Positions 44,107 to 56,253 of a stretch of 64,000 nucleotides of DNA are shown here, one piece after another; position 1 is the stretch's first letter; every line of letters starts with the position of its first letter. Position numbers and translations under genes: made by a program. Where the stretch lies: the NCBI GenBank assembly GCA_028641055.1, contig CM054059.1, positions 113,989,392 to 114,053,391 on the forward strand, in the 5' to 3' direction. The stretch comes from Alopecurus myosuroides. Lineage: Eukaryota; Streptophyta; Magnoliopsida; Poales; Poaceae. The notes beneath the pieces are model-generated. The model did not search any database. It saw nothing but the letters and a program-made list of their open reading frames with translations, and was not told the DNA's origin.

Positions 44107-45972
44107 GTTTTGGCAGATTTTGTTGCCAACTGGACAGAAGCAATGGAAAACACACCGATGCCGGAGTCCGAGTACTGGATCATGCACTTTGACGGATCCA
44201 AGATGAAGGAAGGAGCTGGGGCTGGCGTAGTCTTAAAATCTCCTAAGGGAGACACAATGGAGTACGTGTTGCAAATACACTTCAACGCCAGTAATAACGT
44301 GGCAGAATATGAAGCTTTGCTTCACGGCTTGCATATCACAAAAGAAATAGGAGTGAAGCGCATACTGTGCTATGGCGACTCGGATTTGGTGCAGCATCAG
44401 CTCAACCAAACCTGGGACGCAAAAAGCCCTATAATGGCCGAATATCGGAGAACGGTAGATGAATTCGCCATCTGTTTCTTTGGATTCGAGGTCCTTCACA
44501 TCAAAAGGGAGGAAAACTGGAACGCGGATGCGCTAGCCCGCATGGGATCAGAAAGGGTAAAAACCTTACCGCCAGGAGTATTCGTTCAGCACTTACATGA
44601 GCCATCCATAAAAGGTGGAGATGTTGATTACCCTCTGGCGTCTGAATCGATTGAAGTCATGATCGTTAAACCGGACTTGACAATTCCGTACTTAAACTTC
44701 TTAGTCAATCAGAAGTACCCGGAAGGAGCAGACGAAGTCTTGCAAAGACAAATACAGCGTCGATGCAAAGGATACACAGTAATTAACGGTTGCCTATATA
44801 AACGCAGTATTTCTGGAATTTTTCAGCGGTGCATTTCACCAGAAGAAGGAAGAGAAATACTGGAGGAAATCCACGCCGGCGATTGCGGACATCATGCTCA
44901 ATCAAAAAGCATAGTCAAAAAAGCATTCCGCGCGGGTTTTTTCTGGCTAACAGCCAAGACAGATGCCGAGCATATAGTTAATACATGTGCAGGTTGTCAA
45001 TATTACGCTAAGCAGACCAATTTGCCGGCCCAAGCACTTAAAACTATCCCCATTACGTGGCCGTTTGCGGTCTGGGGGCTAGATATGATGGGACCGTTCA
45101 AAACTGCAAGAGGCGGACTTACTCATCTGCTAGTAGCAGTGGATAAGTACACCAAATGGGTGGAGGCTAAGCCCATCAAAAAATTGGATGGTGCAACTGC
45201 TAGAAATTTCATCATCGACTTGGTGATGAGATACGGTGTGCCACACAGCATAATAACCGACAACGGGACAAATTTCTCCATCGGAGAGTTGGCAAGATAT
45301 TGCCGACAAACGGGAATTCGCCTAGATCTAGCATCTGTGGCACACCCGCAATCCAATGGACAGGTTGAGCGAATGAATAGCTCAATCCTGCAAGGAATAC
45401 GCCCAAGACTCGAAACTCCTCTTCATAGAGCGGCCGGAGCATGGGTAGAAGAGTTCCCTTCCGTGATTTGGAGTATAAGAACGACGCCAAATAGGTCAAC
45501 TGGGCAAACCCCGTTTTTCCTAGTTTACGGCGCGGAAGTTATTCTCCCAACAGATATGATCCATGATAGCCCAAGAGTGCAAGATTTTGACGAATCGGAC
45601 GCCGAAGAAGCACGACAGAATGCCGTTGATCTCCTAGAAGAGGAACGAGAGCTTGTGCTTCAAAGGTCCGCCATTTACCAGCAGGGTTTAAGACGTTACC
45701 ATAGTCGGAAAATCAGGCATCGTTCTTTTAAAGAAAGTGACCTAGTGCTGAGGTTGGTGCAGCAAAGGAAGCACAAATTAGCCCCAGTATGGGAAGGGCC
45801 ATTTGTCATAAGTAAAGCCATGAAAAATGGATCATACTATCTTGTTGACATTCGAGATACGGAAGACGATCCCGAGAAACCGAATCGTAAAAGAAAGAGA
45901 AAGATAGATGATGAGCTAGGAGAGACGAAGAGACCTTGGAGCATCCAGCAGTTACGTCCCTTCTATACTTAG
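44107..45972 (+). pseudogene. Gypsy archaeal-type RNase H and integrase
   Basis: The frame continues open for 620 codons to TAG 45970-45972. The second RNase H starts at MHFDGSKM (Asp codon 44191) with NNVAEYEALLHGL and GDSDLV, giving the D-E-D catalytic set. A zinc-binding H-H-C-C follows (HAGDCGHH ... CAGCQYY), then the integrase core LDMMGPF / ITDNGTNF / GQVERMN, in which the D, D and E residues are all present. The C-terminal basic domain ends RPWSIQQLRPFY. All catalytic residues look intact, so this domain pair has decayed very little. It has no ATG at its true beginning and would depend on readthrough of the stop at 44104. Confidence 0.85.
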
Positions 45973-46594
45973 TTCAATATCTATGTAAACATCTTTTGAG
46001 ATCATGAAATAAAGTCATTGGAATTCTGATATCCATGTTTTTTACAAGTTCATTATAGTAAAAGCATGTTTCCACCTTTTCTATTTCCCAATGATCTTAC
46101 AAAATACTCAATGTTAACCCGAATTGTGCCTGCGTGCTCGGCGTTAAAAAACTGAACGATTTCAGCCTGTTAATGGCTAAAGGAAATTCGGATTGTGCCT
46201 GCGTGCCCAAGTTTCAAGAAAGTTTCTTACAAATCTTTAAGCATTACCTGATCGAATATATGTTGAGTCACTGGATCTGGTTAGTAAAAATGCCTTTAGT
46301 ATGGTCCATGTTTTCGAGTTCTAACTGATTGGTTATACCCAGTTACTCGTTATGACGATCATAATGCTATCGAGTCATTTAAAACACTAAAGACAGTCAA
46401 AACACATATGCCAGAGAACTTAGTAGATAAGGGAGCAATTCAAACCCGAAAAACTTGCAAGGAATTTCATAATTCAAAGCTGCAAAAGGCGGAGTTCTTG
46501 TTTCGACAAATGAAATAGAAGCGTTACAGTATGAATTACAGTGTAAATAGCGCTCCTATTATACAAATCCATCATCCAGGTTAGAGGCAGTCCT
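45973..46594. other. Spacer between pol and the antisense gene
   Basis: Non-coding, with repeated phrases around GAATTGTGCCTGCGTGC and GGATTGTGCCTGCGTGC (46120-46210). It separates two convergent transcription units, so both 3' ends are likely here. Confidence 0.5.
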
Positions 46595-49535
46595 TCAAGC
46601 ATCCGAGTCTTCCTCGTTGCTTTCATCTTCGGGGACCGCGGGAACCTCTTCTTCTGGATAAGTGATAGAAATGTTAACCATGGAAGCAATCTTGGTGGTG
46701 TGGCCTTTGACTTCATCAAAGATGGCGGTTCGCTGATCCTCTGTATACCCTTGAGGGACACCAGAGGCCACGCGCCAAGATTTCGCGTCAGGATAGTGCA
46801 GGCGCATAAGGCCTAGTGCCATGCGCGCACCACCTCGTGCAGCGGAGCGTAGGATGAATTCCTTTGATCCCGCAACTTCCATGATGGCACCCGGAAGTTT
46901 GTAAACTTCCGAGAAATCTATAGTACTTGCGGGAAGGAACTTATTAATCAATTGCATTCCTGCATTTCTGATCGCGTTCCATACTTCTCCAAAAGCTCGG
47001 ATTTTCTCAATCCGAGAAATGCCTGGAATATTCCCTGTTTTGATGGCAGAAATAAGTTTAGGCCACAAAAGAAGAGGAAGTAAGACATGGAGAAATTGGT
47101 AAAAGGAACTAACTTACCAAGAACCTTGTCAATTTCGGTGCCTTCTTTCATGCGCGGGAATAGCATACTTCCAAAATCATGAATAATAGATTTACTTTCC
47201 GCCGCTTGCAAAGAAGCCTGGGATTGAGCAATCCCAAGGGCCAAATTACTGGCCTCCAGGTCTTTTTCAACTTTCGTAAGTTCCTTGCGAAGGCTCGAGT
47301 TTTCTGCGCGGAGCCGAGATACATTGCTAGCGTCCTTGGCTATTTTGTTGGCTTTTGCTAAAGCAGCTAGGGGACACAAAAACATTTCGAGCTTATGAAA
47401 ATTCGGGACAAATGTTATCCGGATAAAAACTGCAGAGAATACATACCTGTTGTTTTAGACAATTGTAGCTGAGATGACGCCAGCTCGTTGCTTCTCAACT
47501 CAATCATGGATTGAAGGGTTTTTACTTCTCTACTTTTGAGATTAATTTCTTAAAAACTTCCAAGTTTATGGCATCTGCGGAATGCTGAATACGGAAATGA
47601 AAGCCAAAATGCTTAAGTATGAACAAGCATATGATAAAACATTAAGAAGAATTCAGATTTTCAACTTAATGCTTGGGGGCTAGAGGTATCACCTGGCTCA
47701 TTTCTCGCAAGTCGGCCAAGTTCTCGTTGAATTCTTTGGCATATTCAGTAAAAAGAATCCAAACGTGATGAAGGCCATCTTGTAAGACCTGGCGAGGGTT
47801 AAATACAATATCATTGCGAACCACCAATCCACCTTGTGGCCAAGGACGAATTAGAGGGGCAGGAGCGAAGAACTTTTTAGCCTCCGGACGAATATATCCG
47901 AGATCGTCGAACGGTTCTTCTTTTATCCGGATGTTACTGTCCAAACTGGAGACGGGTTTGTTTCCAGTAGAAGTCCGGAGATTTTCGCCTGTCTGAGCTT
48001 CCGTTCTATTCCTTGGGCCCATGGCTGCAGAAGAAGATTCTTCTTTGATAGCAGCCTTATGTTTCTTCAGCTTCTTTGTTTTCAAAGGAGTTGGGGCAAG
48101 ACTGCAAGAAGAATATCCGAGAGTTAAAAAACTCGAAGAACTGAAGGAGGATGGTAACTAGGAAAAACCCGGTAAAATACCTGGAGGTGGCGACAGGAAT
48201 TCCGTCAACAGTTACCATTTTCTCGAAAGTCACCTGCCTTTTGCGCTTCCGGTTGTTGTAAAACCTAGCATGTATTTCGCTGAGTTCGGCATCGGAAGCA
48301 AGATCATTCCCTCCGAGTTCGTTGAACTAGGAAAGAATTCACAACATGATCAAAAGGTGGAGATACAAGTTAATCTGAGGGAAACTCGGAAACAAGGAAA
48401 GTACAAATACCTTAGGAACTCGATTTTCCACGTGATAAATGGCCAGGTTTTCTTCGATTTGGGCGCTGGAGGCAACTAGCTGATGAAGTCGCTTTATAAA
48501 ATCTTTCTTGGTATAGGCTTTATCTGTTCCCCTCATGCTATCTTCTGGCCCTTGGTATTCGCAAAGAAGCCGGGAACGAAATGAAAGGGGTTGAATGCGA
48601 CGTCCGAACCAGCATAAAACAGTGTCTTTCCCAGTTAAGGAAGGTTTGGAAGAAGTAAGCTTGGCAATACGGCGCTTTATCTTCATCAAATTTTCCGGCA
48701 ATGTCTCAACTGCTTCAGCTGTCCAACTCTCTCGAGGAATGGCGGCGGAATTAACGAATGAAGGAACCCCGATTTCCTTTCCAGGGAATGGGATGTCCTG
48801 ATGGTAAAAGAAGGAACCCAGCCAGGATTTGGTGGGTTCTGGCATTTGTATCCTCGGGTACCAATCCTCTCTATTTTCCCGAAGAATAAAAGATATGGTT
48901 CCACAGATAGGGGAAATACCTTCTGTGATGTTTTGTTTTACTTCAAAACAGTATTGCCAAAAATCTAGACTAGGGTTTGTTCCGAGATATCCCTCAAAAA
49001 GGGCTTGGAAGCTAGCTAGATAGAGGATGGAATTCGGAGAGAGGTTATGTGGTTGGACGCCGTAATAGTTAAGGATGTCTATGAAGAAGGCGGAAGACGG
49101 TAAACCCATACCTCGCGTAATGTGAGATGTAAGGAGGACACACTCTTCGTTTTTTGGTCTGGGCTCGGGTTCACCATCTGACTTTCGCCATTTGCCTTTA
49201 ACTATCAATCCCTCTTTTGACATTTGTCGAAGTAGGACGAGGGAAGAGTTACTCGGACTCCAGTTGCCGACAAATTCTGCTTCTCCAGCGGCGGCGAGCT
49301 CGTCGCCGAGGGGTTGGATTTTCTCCTCCGCCGTTTCTGGAGCTAACGGCGGGGAGGCTGCGGAGCTCGATCCCGCAACGTCCGCGGCGGCGGAAGGATT
49401 TGCGTCACCCGCCGCGGAGGCCGTGGTCTTCTCCGGCTCGTCGCCGGTGAGCTTGGGCGATCCCAGTTGCGGATCCAGATCGCTGATAAGCTCGTTGATG
49501 GCGGCGCGGGTCGGCGATGACGGCGAGGATGCCAT
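46595..49535 (-). CDS. Antisense spliced gene inside the Gypsy element (Transposase_28-like)
   Basis: The reverse-strand gene starts at ATG 49535 (MASSPSSPTR) and stops at TGA 46597-46595. Exons with GT-AG borders and matching phases are 49535-48411, 48326-48181 and 48101-47693, then after a less certain exon ending at 47447, 47366-47118 and 47034-46595. The N-terminal 375 residues have an Ala/Ser/Pro-rich head and then the region known from Pfam as 'putative gypsy type transposon' (PF04195): LLRQMSKEGLIVKGKWR, SHITRGMGLPSSAFFIDILNYYGVQP and LDFWQYCFEV. The middle is Lys-rich. The later exons give a coiled coil (SRLRAENSSLRKELTKVEKDLEASN) and an acidic C-terminus (EEEVPAVPEDESNEEDSDA). Antisense extra genes are known in Tat elements. 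The role is unknown. The fourth exon shows no good phase-0 acceptor, so it may be damaged there. Confidence 0.75.
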
Positions 49536-50057
49536 CTTGTGGTGGTGCGTTCCGGTGTGCTTGGATGCAGAGAGCGTCTGGGGCAAGTGCTTTGCTCTCG
49601 AGCTCGTTCGCGTCAATGGCGTGGGCAGTGGGGAGTGAGGAAAGTTTTCGTTGAGGATGAAGACGGCTATTTATAGCCGGAAAACCGTTTAGATGCGTGC
49701 CAACGGCTATTTTGACCGTTGGATGTTTGCCGCGTGTCGCTCGCCGGAAAATCCGTGAAATGAAACGACGGAGTAATGATGATTATCTCCTCGTTTCCCG
49801 CGCGAATCTGTCAGAGATACGTTTCTGGGTTTTTCCGAGTAAATCTCAAACGTCGCTTACGTCAGCATGGTTGAGTGCGCTGACGTAGAAAGTTTCTTCT
49901 CCACGAAGGATCGTGCGAGAAAAGCCGGATTTTCAGGATTCCGAGTTTCATCCCACCATCTTTTTCAAATGAAGAATAAGAAGAAGCAAGACTGCTGAAT
50001 CAGTATTTCTCGGACAAATAATATTTGGCGAATAGCGGAGAATCAGAGTTTTGATCC

Positions 50058-50071
50058 TTCTTGGGGGCTAC
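50058..50071 (+). other. Polypurine tract of the Gypsy element
   Basis: TTCTTGGGGGCTAC directly before the 3' LTR. The G-run is the usual priming tract for plus-strand synthesis. Confidence 0.7.
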
Positions 50072-50624
50072 TGTCGGATATATACCAAATAGGGGTATAG
50101 AAGATGGTGGGCCAAGTGCCGGATTACCAGGGTGGCCTAAGTGGTAGTGGGCTTAGGTCCATTAGGCGGCCCAGTAATCAGACGCGCAGAAGCCGGATTC
50201 CAGAAGAACCCGGATCACAGCCCATGTGATCTGGCTTGGAGAAGAAGACGGATTCCTTGCTTTCCAAGTTACAAGTTACCGTAGTTTTCTAGGTTTCCTA
50301 TTCTGTAAGCCCTAATCCGGCTATTATATAAAGCCGGACGGGAGATAGACAAAACAAGGAGAAAACAGAGAAGCTCTACGCCAACTCGCCGAGAAGCTCA
50401 TCCTCGCCGAGTGGTTTAGATCTAAAACCCTCACATTGTAACCCTGTTTACGGGCTTTAGTCCCAATTAGTGAGAAGTGCAGGAGTAGGCACGTCGTACT
50501 GTCGCGACGTACCGAACCTGGGTAAAATCATGTGTTCTGTGTTACTACGCTATCCCGTTACCTCACGTCTCTACCGTAGTCTCATGGCACCCCCGTCTAT
50601 GAAAACTACTACGATGTCTCGACA
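50072..50624 (+). repeat. 3' LTR of the Gypsy element
   Basis: Same length and sequence as the 5' copy except for three substitutions (C/A at AAATC.TG, A/C at TTACTA.GC, C/T at TTACC.CA). Confidence 0.95.
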
Positions 50625-50629
50625 GTACT
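50625..50629. repeat. Target duplication of the Gypsy element, right
   Basis: GTACT, as on the left at 38506-38510. Confidence 0.95.
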
Positions 50630-50689
50630 TCTGGGATATGGCACCCTAAATTGTGTCAACGTTCTTGATACTCCGACACTTGAGCACCA

Positions 50690-51060
50690 AAAAGCACAAC
50701 TAGATCATTGTTTCTTTATGAAGAGGTACGTCAAGGGTGACTGCATTATTCTCTTGCTATGTGTCGATGGCATACCAATTGTTGGAAATTGCACAAGAAT
50801 GATTAATGTCATCAAGAAGCCATCGAACAAATAATTTTTCATAAATGATTTATGACCATCTAAAGCAAATACCTAGCATAAAGATCTCTCATTATAGATC
50901 AAACTAGTTGTGTTGGCACGTACAAAAAATATAAATTCAGAAGGTACATGAAAGGTTTAATATGCATGATGCAAATTCTGTTACTTCTCCACTTACATAA
51001 CATCACAAGATAATTGCAAACAATGTCCTACAAGCAAGGATGAGAAAGAAGAAGAAATAA
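50690..51060 (+). pseudogene. Decayed Copia reverse transcriptase, second half
   Basis: The plus strand reads DHCFFMKRYVKGDCIILLLCVDG, where the catalytic YVDD has become CVDG. VGNCTRMINVIKK and later relics of the 'NMKDLGP...' region follow in shifted frames with many stops. It continues the fragment at 36010-36545. The lost catalytic Asp and stops show it is long dead. Confidence 0.75.
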
Positions 51061-51189
51061 TGTTTTACATGTATGTTGAGAGCACCTAGGACTTGTCCTA
51101 CATTCAGAACAAACTAAGTTTCTCAATATATGTTTGATCCATATGTTTTCTTCCGACACAAGCAACGACACCAGGTGTACCAAATAAGC

Positions 51190-51840
51190 GAGCTGTCTGA
51201 AGGGAGTGAAATGTCAAAGCGAACGGAGCATGGCGTTGTCCATATTCTACATACTCCTATGCATGAGGGCAGGTCTAGATTGCGCGCGCTCGCCCGGTTT
51301 CCGACAGCAAAACGACAAGGCGCCGTGGAGAGGAAGACGAGCGTCCCCGCCACCGTCGCAGGCCGAACCGCCTGCCGCCGCCACCCGCGGGCAGCAGCGC
51401 TGCCGCACCCGTCTCGCCGCCCCGCCCTCCTCTAACCACCTCCTCCGCCGGTCCCTCTAACCCCCCCCCCCCCTCCCCCCAAATGGATCTCGTCACCGAC
51501 GAGCACCCCCACCCCACTCCCAACGTTAAGTCCATCCTCAACGGTTGCCTTCTCCACCACGACTCCGCACGGCATCGCCGGCGCCGTCTCGGCCTGGGAA
51601 TTGTTTTGAAGAAAGAAGGAAAAGGAAGAAAGAAAAAAAGGAAGGGACGAGAGGAGGAAGACGTGGGTGGATCCCGCCCACACGTTTTCGCGTTCGCAGA
51701 CCGCGCGAGGGCTTGTGCGCTCGTCAGGAAAAGATTCCGTATGCATGATGTGATCAGCAAGCTGACCAGAGATATAAAGAAGAATAGTACCCCTCATCAT
51801 GATGATGATGATGATGATGATAGCGACGGTCAGTGTTAAT
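51190..51840 (+). other. GC-rich gene-fragment-like sequence
   Basis: A C-run (51462-51473) and C-rich leader precede ATG 51483 (MDLVTDEHPHPTPNVKSILNG), which opens 118 codons ending in an Asp run. The beginning looks like a first exon, but the frame soon becomes low-complexity Lys/Arg/Glu (GKGRKKKRKG). The last part is a GAT microsatellite. No domain is recognised. It may be a captured or broken first exon. Overlapping frames are composition artefacts. Confidence 0.3.
51797..51823. repeat. GAT trinucleotide microsatellite
   Basis: CATCATGATGATGATGATGATGATGATAG, about eight ATG/GAT units. Confidence 0.85.
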
Positions 51841-53430
51841 GGAATAATGGAGAGGATGGCGTTCATATTTCTAACTCGAATTCAGTTCAACCGGCTGACT
51901 GGATAATAGTAGTCCTCATGTGCGGCTGTGACAAAACAAAATCTCTCTCGGTGTGCATGACGGTCGATGAGACCATGAATCGCAACCACCTATAGTCAAT
52001 GATGAGTACGAAAAATAAAGAAAGGTTCAAGTACATGCATGAGCATGATTAATACAAATAAAAATAAGGCTGGCTGCGTGGCTGACTCTTCCTCCATTTC
52101 CAAGCTGAAAAAAAAAAGAGAGAGCTAGCACTTCAAGTCGAGTGGCATCCCCATTTCTCAACTTGCAATTTCAGCATGGAGAAGGCACCAATTAATACAA
52201 ATATGGCCACATATAGGCATGGCCCATTTTCTTGACACGGTTGAGGCAGGAGCAAAGTCAATGAATATCACGTACGCGTAGGGCCTGGACTTTGTGTGCA
52301 CAAGGAGGTCTATAAAGTCTGATCGATGGCACCACGTACGTACTGACCAAATCAAGGTACAAAAGCTGCTGCTGCACCATACAGCATATATCTATGTAGG
52401 GGCAGAGCAGTTAGAACGACGTACTCGTGGAAATTTGAATCTAGAAAAAAAATGCATGGTTCCTGCACCCACTTACTACAACCCATATGGTTCATGGTTG
52501 CGACCTGCACAGTAGAGCAGTTTAATTATGTGCTGCCTGTTGGCACAAGGAAGTCTTGATGCCGCACAGCGCTTCACCAGCAGTACTTCACCAACCATGG
52601 GACGAACAATTCTTTGCAAACAAACAAACACCACACAAGTTTCATGTAGTACTAGATAGCTTGTGAGTTTTGCCAAACCGCTGCGCTGATTAAACCTCTG
52701 AAAAGTCTCCATGCATGCACCTGCGTCCCGTGGTTTGCAGCGGACAGCGCGATTGGAAGAAGAGATGAGAAGCGGGTAGGGGAAAAGGACAGATCGTCAA
52801 TAACAAGCACCGAGCAATAAATGCTTTCCTTTTTTTGACTATCAATACCATGATATATTAATATTGAAGATAGTACATAGTAGAAAGATACATGCGCTGA
52901 CTACTGCGATTACGAAATAAATTCAAAATATTCAAAATCTTTCTTTTTCTAGGACACAATCTTGCACTTTTTCTAATGCGGCCGTAAAACATACGTACCA
53001 AACCATAAACCCGTAAATACAAATGAGGGTTCTCCCATAATTTCTATTTTGAGCCGCAATGCCAAGCCAAGCAACCATTAAACTAATAAACCAACATCGG
53101 CGAGAGTACTAATACCAGTATTGCAGCGAAAAAGAACCAAACAATCTAGTCGACATCGCTGTGAGCCGAGAGTACGAATCAACATTATCGAGAATGTAGC
53201 AGCCGAGTATCCATCCTCCCACCACTATTGCTAATATGTTTGGTTCTTGGTTTAATGGTACCGATAATAAAACAAAGTCACGCATTCATATAGGTGTGGC
53301 TGCTGTTTTATGAGTCATTTGGAATTGTCGTAATTGTGTTGTTTTTTACAAGAAAAGGAGTGTTCACTTTTTGCAGGCAATCAACATGACGGTGTCCTAC
53401 ATCCACATGTGGTCCTTACTCCTTCCTCTG
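51841..53430. other. Unassigned intergenic sequence
   Basis: Mixed sequence with short frames only and poly-A/GAGAG at 52106-52124. I see no conserved protein or element end. Confidence 0.35.
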
Positions 53431-53439
53431 GAGCAGCGA

Positions 53440-53702
53440 GGACTTATGGATTCAGGGTGTTCTCGAATGAAGACGGTCGTTCGGATTATCTATAACCGGG
53501 GTGGGTGGCTTAACCCGAGACGCATTGAGGCGTAGATGCATAGTTTGATGATTTTTTTGTGGCTAGTGTCTGTGGCCACTCTTTGCGACCCCTTGATTGT
53601 AAGAGATTAAACTTTCACTTTTTATTCTTTAATAAAAAATACCAGTCGTGTACATCATTTTGATGCAGAATCTGTGGCAAGGCTCCCATTTCTAAAAAAA
53701 CA
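53440..53702 (+). mobile_element. LINE 3' UTR and tail
   Basis: TTGCGACCCCTTGATTGTAA...ATTCTTTAATAAAAAATACC then GTACATCATTTTGATGCAG and an A-run at 53694-53700. The ending matches the type of tail at 14098-14152. It is a 5'-truncated insertion. Confidence 0.5.
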
Positions 53703-55029
53703 GTCGGGACAAATATTGTTAGGACAATCCTCTTCTCTGCAACCAAGAGAAAAGATTTAAAACCGATCCAACGAAGTAAGATCTGAAGGACCAAATCTAG
53801 AAAGTTTGAATCTTTCAACACCATCGTTGACACCAAGATCTCACAGTCGAATAGTAGGCCAAAGATTACTTATTACAGACGATGTCATCTCCATTGACGA
53901 GGAAGACGGATATCAAACCCTAATCTAATATACTGAAAATTCAATTTTTGCGAAAAACTCAACTCATAGATCGAATTTTCTACCCTTCCCGATGTCGGCG
54001 AGGCCGGCCGAAGGAGCGCGAACCGACTGCGCAATAAATGCTTCCCAATCAATGCAGGGTTGGTTCATTGTTGACATTTATGCTCGTATCCGATCCCTCC
54101 AATCGTGGTTGGAAGAATTAGTAGTGGTGAACAAAAGAGTAGGAGTATGTTCATGCACGTTTTATCAGTTCGATCCGCTGGGTCTCACCTGACCCGATTC
54201 GTCCGTCTGCCTGCAACTGGACCGATCGCGGCGTGTGCGTCAATTTGCTGCAACTGCTCGCAATTAATGCGCGTCTTGAATGGACGTCCCTGTCTTTTTT
54301 ACTGTTGGAAAAAAAAAAACGGAGAAGCTGGATCCTGGAGTGTTTGCTAGCTCGTTTGAGCAGTGTATTTGTTTGATGGATGTGGCATGAGCCCATGAGT
54401 AGGCTGGATACAGCTGCACGTAGCTGTTTCCTGCGTAATTAGGCTTGCGCATCATGGTTATCCTGCGGGTACACACTACTTGCGGGCGTCTCCATCGCCA
54501 TTAAAGATGTATTTTCTGAAAAGCAAAAATATCCATGTGTCAACCTGTATAAAAACATCGACACAAAATCGACAAACCATTTCTTTTAATAACGCATAAC
54601 TTTTATTCCTTATAAGAGATAAAGCAGATCTTTCAGCTGAGCGAATGAAACTAGTTTTTTTTTCCGAGGAGAATGAAATAGGTTATATTCACCACCATAA
54701 GAAGCTGACAATTCCCTCAACATGCCTATTTCTCCATGACACTGTGACCCAATGCGGACCGGTCTGTTCAGTTCCGACCCAACCCAAGTCCCTCATGATG
54801 CAACCTCTCGTCCCGCACTTTGCCTTGACGATGTATACTCCTCCTTGTTGCGCACACTCCGCCGTCACCAGACCCCGCCCTCCCCGCAACAACACCTCGT
54901 ATTCTCCAACTTCCTGAGCAGGACCCATCGTCGCGTTATAGCCAAGATTTAGAGGAAAACTCATGCTCATGTGTAATAACTTGCACAAAGTATTAAACTC
55001 TAGTCTTGCATTTTACGACTAATTCATTG
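53703..55029. other. Unassigned intergenic sequence
   Basis: No domain-bearing frame. There are A-runs at 54309-54318 and a T-run at 54655-54662. Confidence 0.35.
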
Positions 55030-55079
55030 GATGCTTGACAACTATGATTTTCAGATCATGGACAATTGGACATTGTTTA

Positions 55080-55700
55080 TGTCATCATCATTGAATAATA
55101 TATTGTTAGAATGGAACACTATGGCTGGGTATACTCTAATAGTTGATATTCTAAGAGATTTCATTAAGACATCTTTGTTCTTAATGACATATCACAACAC
55201 GGTTATATTACAACATATCATTTGACCATTAGGTTATCGAGATGGTATATTCTATAGGTTTTACTTTGATACTATCTGGCGTCACACCGTAAACTGTGGT
55301 ATACACTTGGTAAGTTTAAAGGAGTATTTATCTCGTTTTCTAAGATGAGAATTACTCCTCCGTAAAAAGATAGATACAAACATGGGCCACTCGGTATTCT
55401 TAATCCATACGTTCTGCGGACAATGCATGATGAAGATACATCATGTGAGATATCATAATTCAATGGCGAGTAAAAGGAACCTTACCGGTTAACGAGATAG
55501 ACAAAGGTATAGTGAACCAAATATTGTTTCACGACAATACCGGGATCCATAGTCCCGGGTAAATTCGGTATCTCCCAAAATATAGACACTCCTCCACGAT
55601 ATGTGATTGTTGGCAGGCACCCGAGGATTCGGTTAGCCATGGTTTGTGAAAGATGGATGGGAGGGGTGTCAAACTTTTAATACCTATGTTTAATAAAATA
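55080..55700 (+). mobile_element. Diverged Copia LTR-like fragment
   Basis: Shares landmarks in order with the A/B LTRs, chiefly TGGCGTCACACCGTAAACTG (compare AACGTCACACCGTAACAGGG) and a later AACGAGATAGACAAAGGTAT (compare AACGAGATTGAACAAGGTAT). It is strongly diverged. Confidence 0.45.
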
Positions 55701-56253
55701 AAAAGCTCTAGCACATGAGTGATCCCTACTTCCCTCCGCGAAGGGCCTTTCTTTTACTTTTATGTTGAGTCTCCATCTTCTAACTTTATGCACAGTTGAG
55801 AGAGCATTTTTGTCATTCGTAGTTCGACGCGCATTGTCCCATAAACATCAATAATTACTTCATGATGTGATATTACTTGTTCTTAAATTATTTGCTCTAG
55901 CCTTTCTCATGAACTTTGAAGGTGTCCTGGCATTTATGTTTTTCCCCACTCTTAAGGACTAGCGAAATATCACTTTGCCATGCTTTCTCTATACCTAAAA
56001 CAAACGTTTATCTTCCTTTGCATTATTATTCGTGATCCTTTATTTGAGATACTCTTCATGATGAAAAGTGATTGCTTTGCTTTATTATTAAAGTTCTATT
56101 TATCATGTTTGTGTTTGAAGTTCTATGATCTCAGCTTGCATATGCCTTTACATTTTTTATGATCAAGATTATGTTAGTAGCATGTCACCTCAGAAATTAT
56201 TGCTTTATCGTTTACCTACTCGAGAAAGAGTAGGAACTAAGCTTGGGGATGCT
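55701..56253 (+). mobile_element. Internal 3' end of a non-coding LTR retrotransposon
   Basis: Ends in AAGCTTGGGGATGCT directly before the TGATAC LTR start, which is a polypurine-tract arrangement. It contains no coding frame. Confidence 0.55.

Larger units (their letters stand above)
38511..50624 (+). mobile_element. Tat-lineage Gypsy LTR retrotransposon with antisense cargo gene
   Basis: 12,114 bases. LTRs of 553 bases (38511-39063, 50072-50624) differ at only three positions seen by eye. The target duplication GTACT is perfect, the primer site begins TTGGCGCCCACCGTGG, and there is a G-rich polypurine tract (TTCTTGGGGGCTA). Plus-strand gag-pol has protease, RT/RNase H, a second archaeal-type RNase H and integrase; the double RNase H is the mark of the Tat lineage. 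A spliced antisense gene (46595-49535) fills the space before the 3' LTR. The three LTR differences suggest a recent insertion, but gag-pol has a frameshift and three stops, so this copy is either non-autonomous or expressed by unusual translation. Confidence 0.95.

Noticed and set aside
49192..49638. Plus-strand 148-codon frame over the start of the antisense gene
   Set aside because: It is the shadow of the Ala/Ser/Pro-rich N-terminus of the reverse-strand gene.
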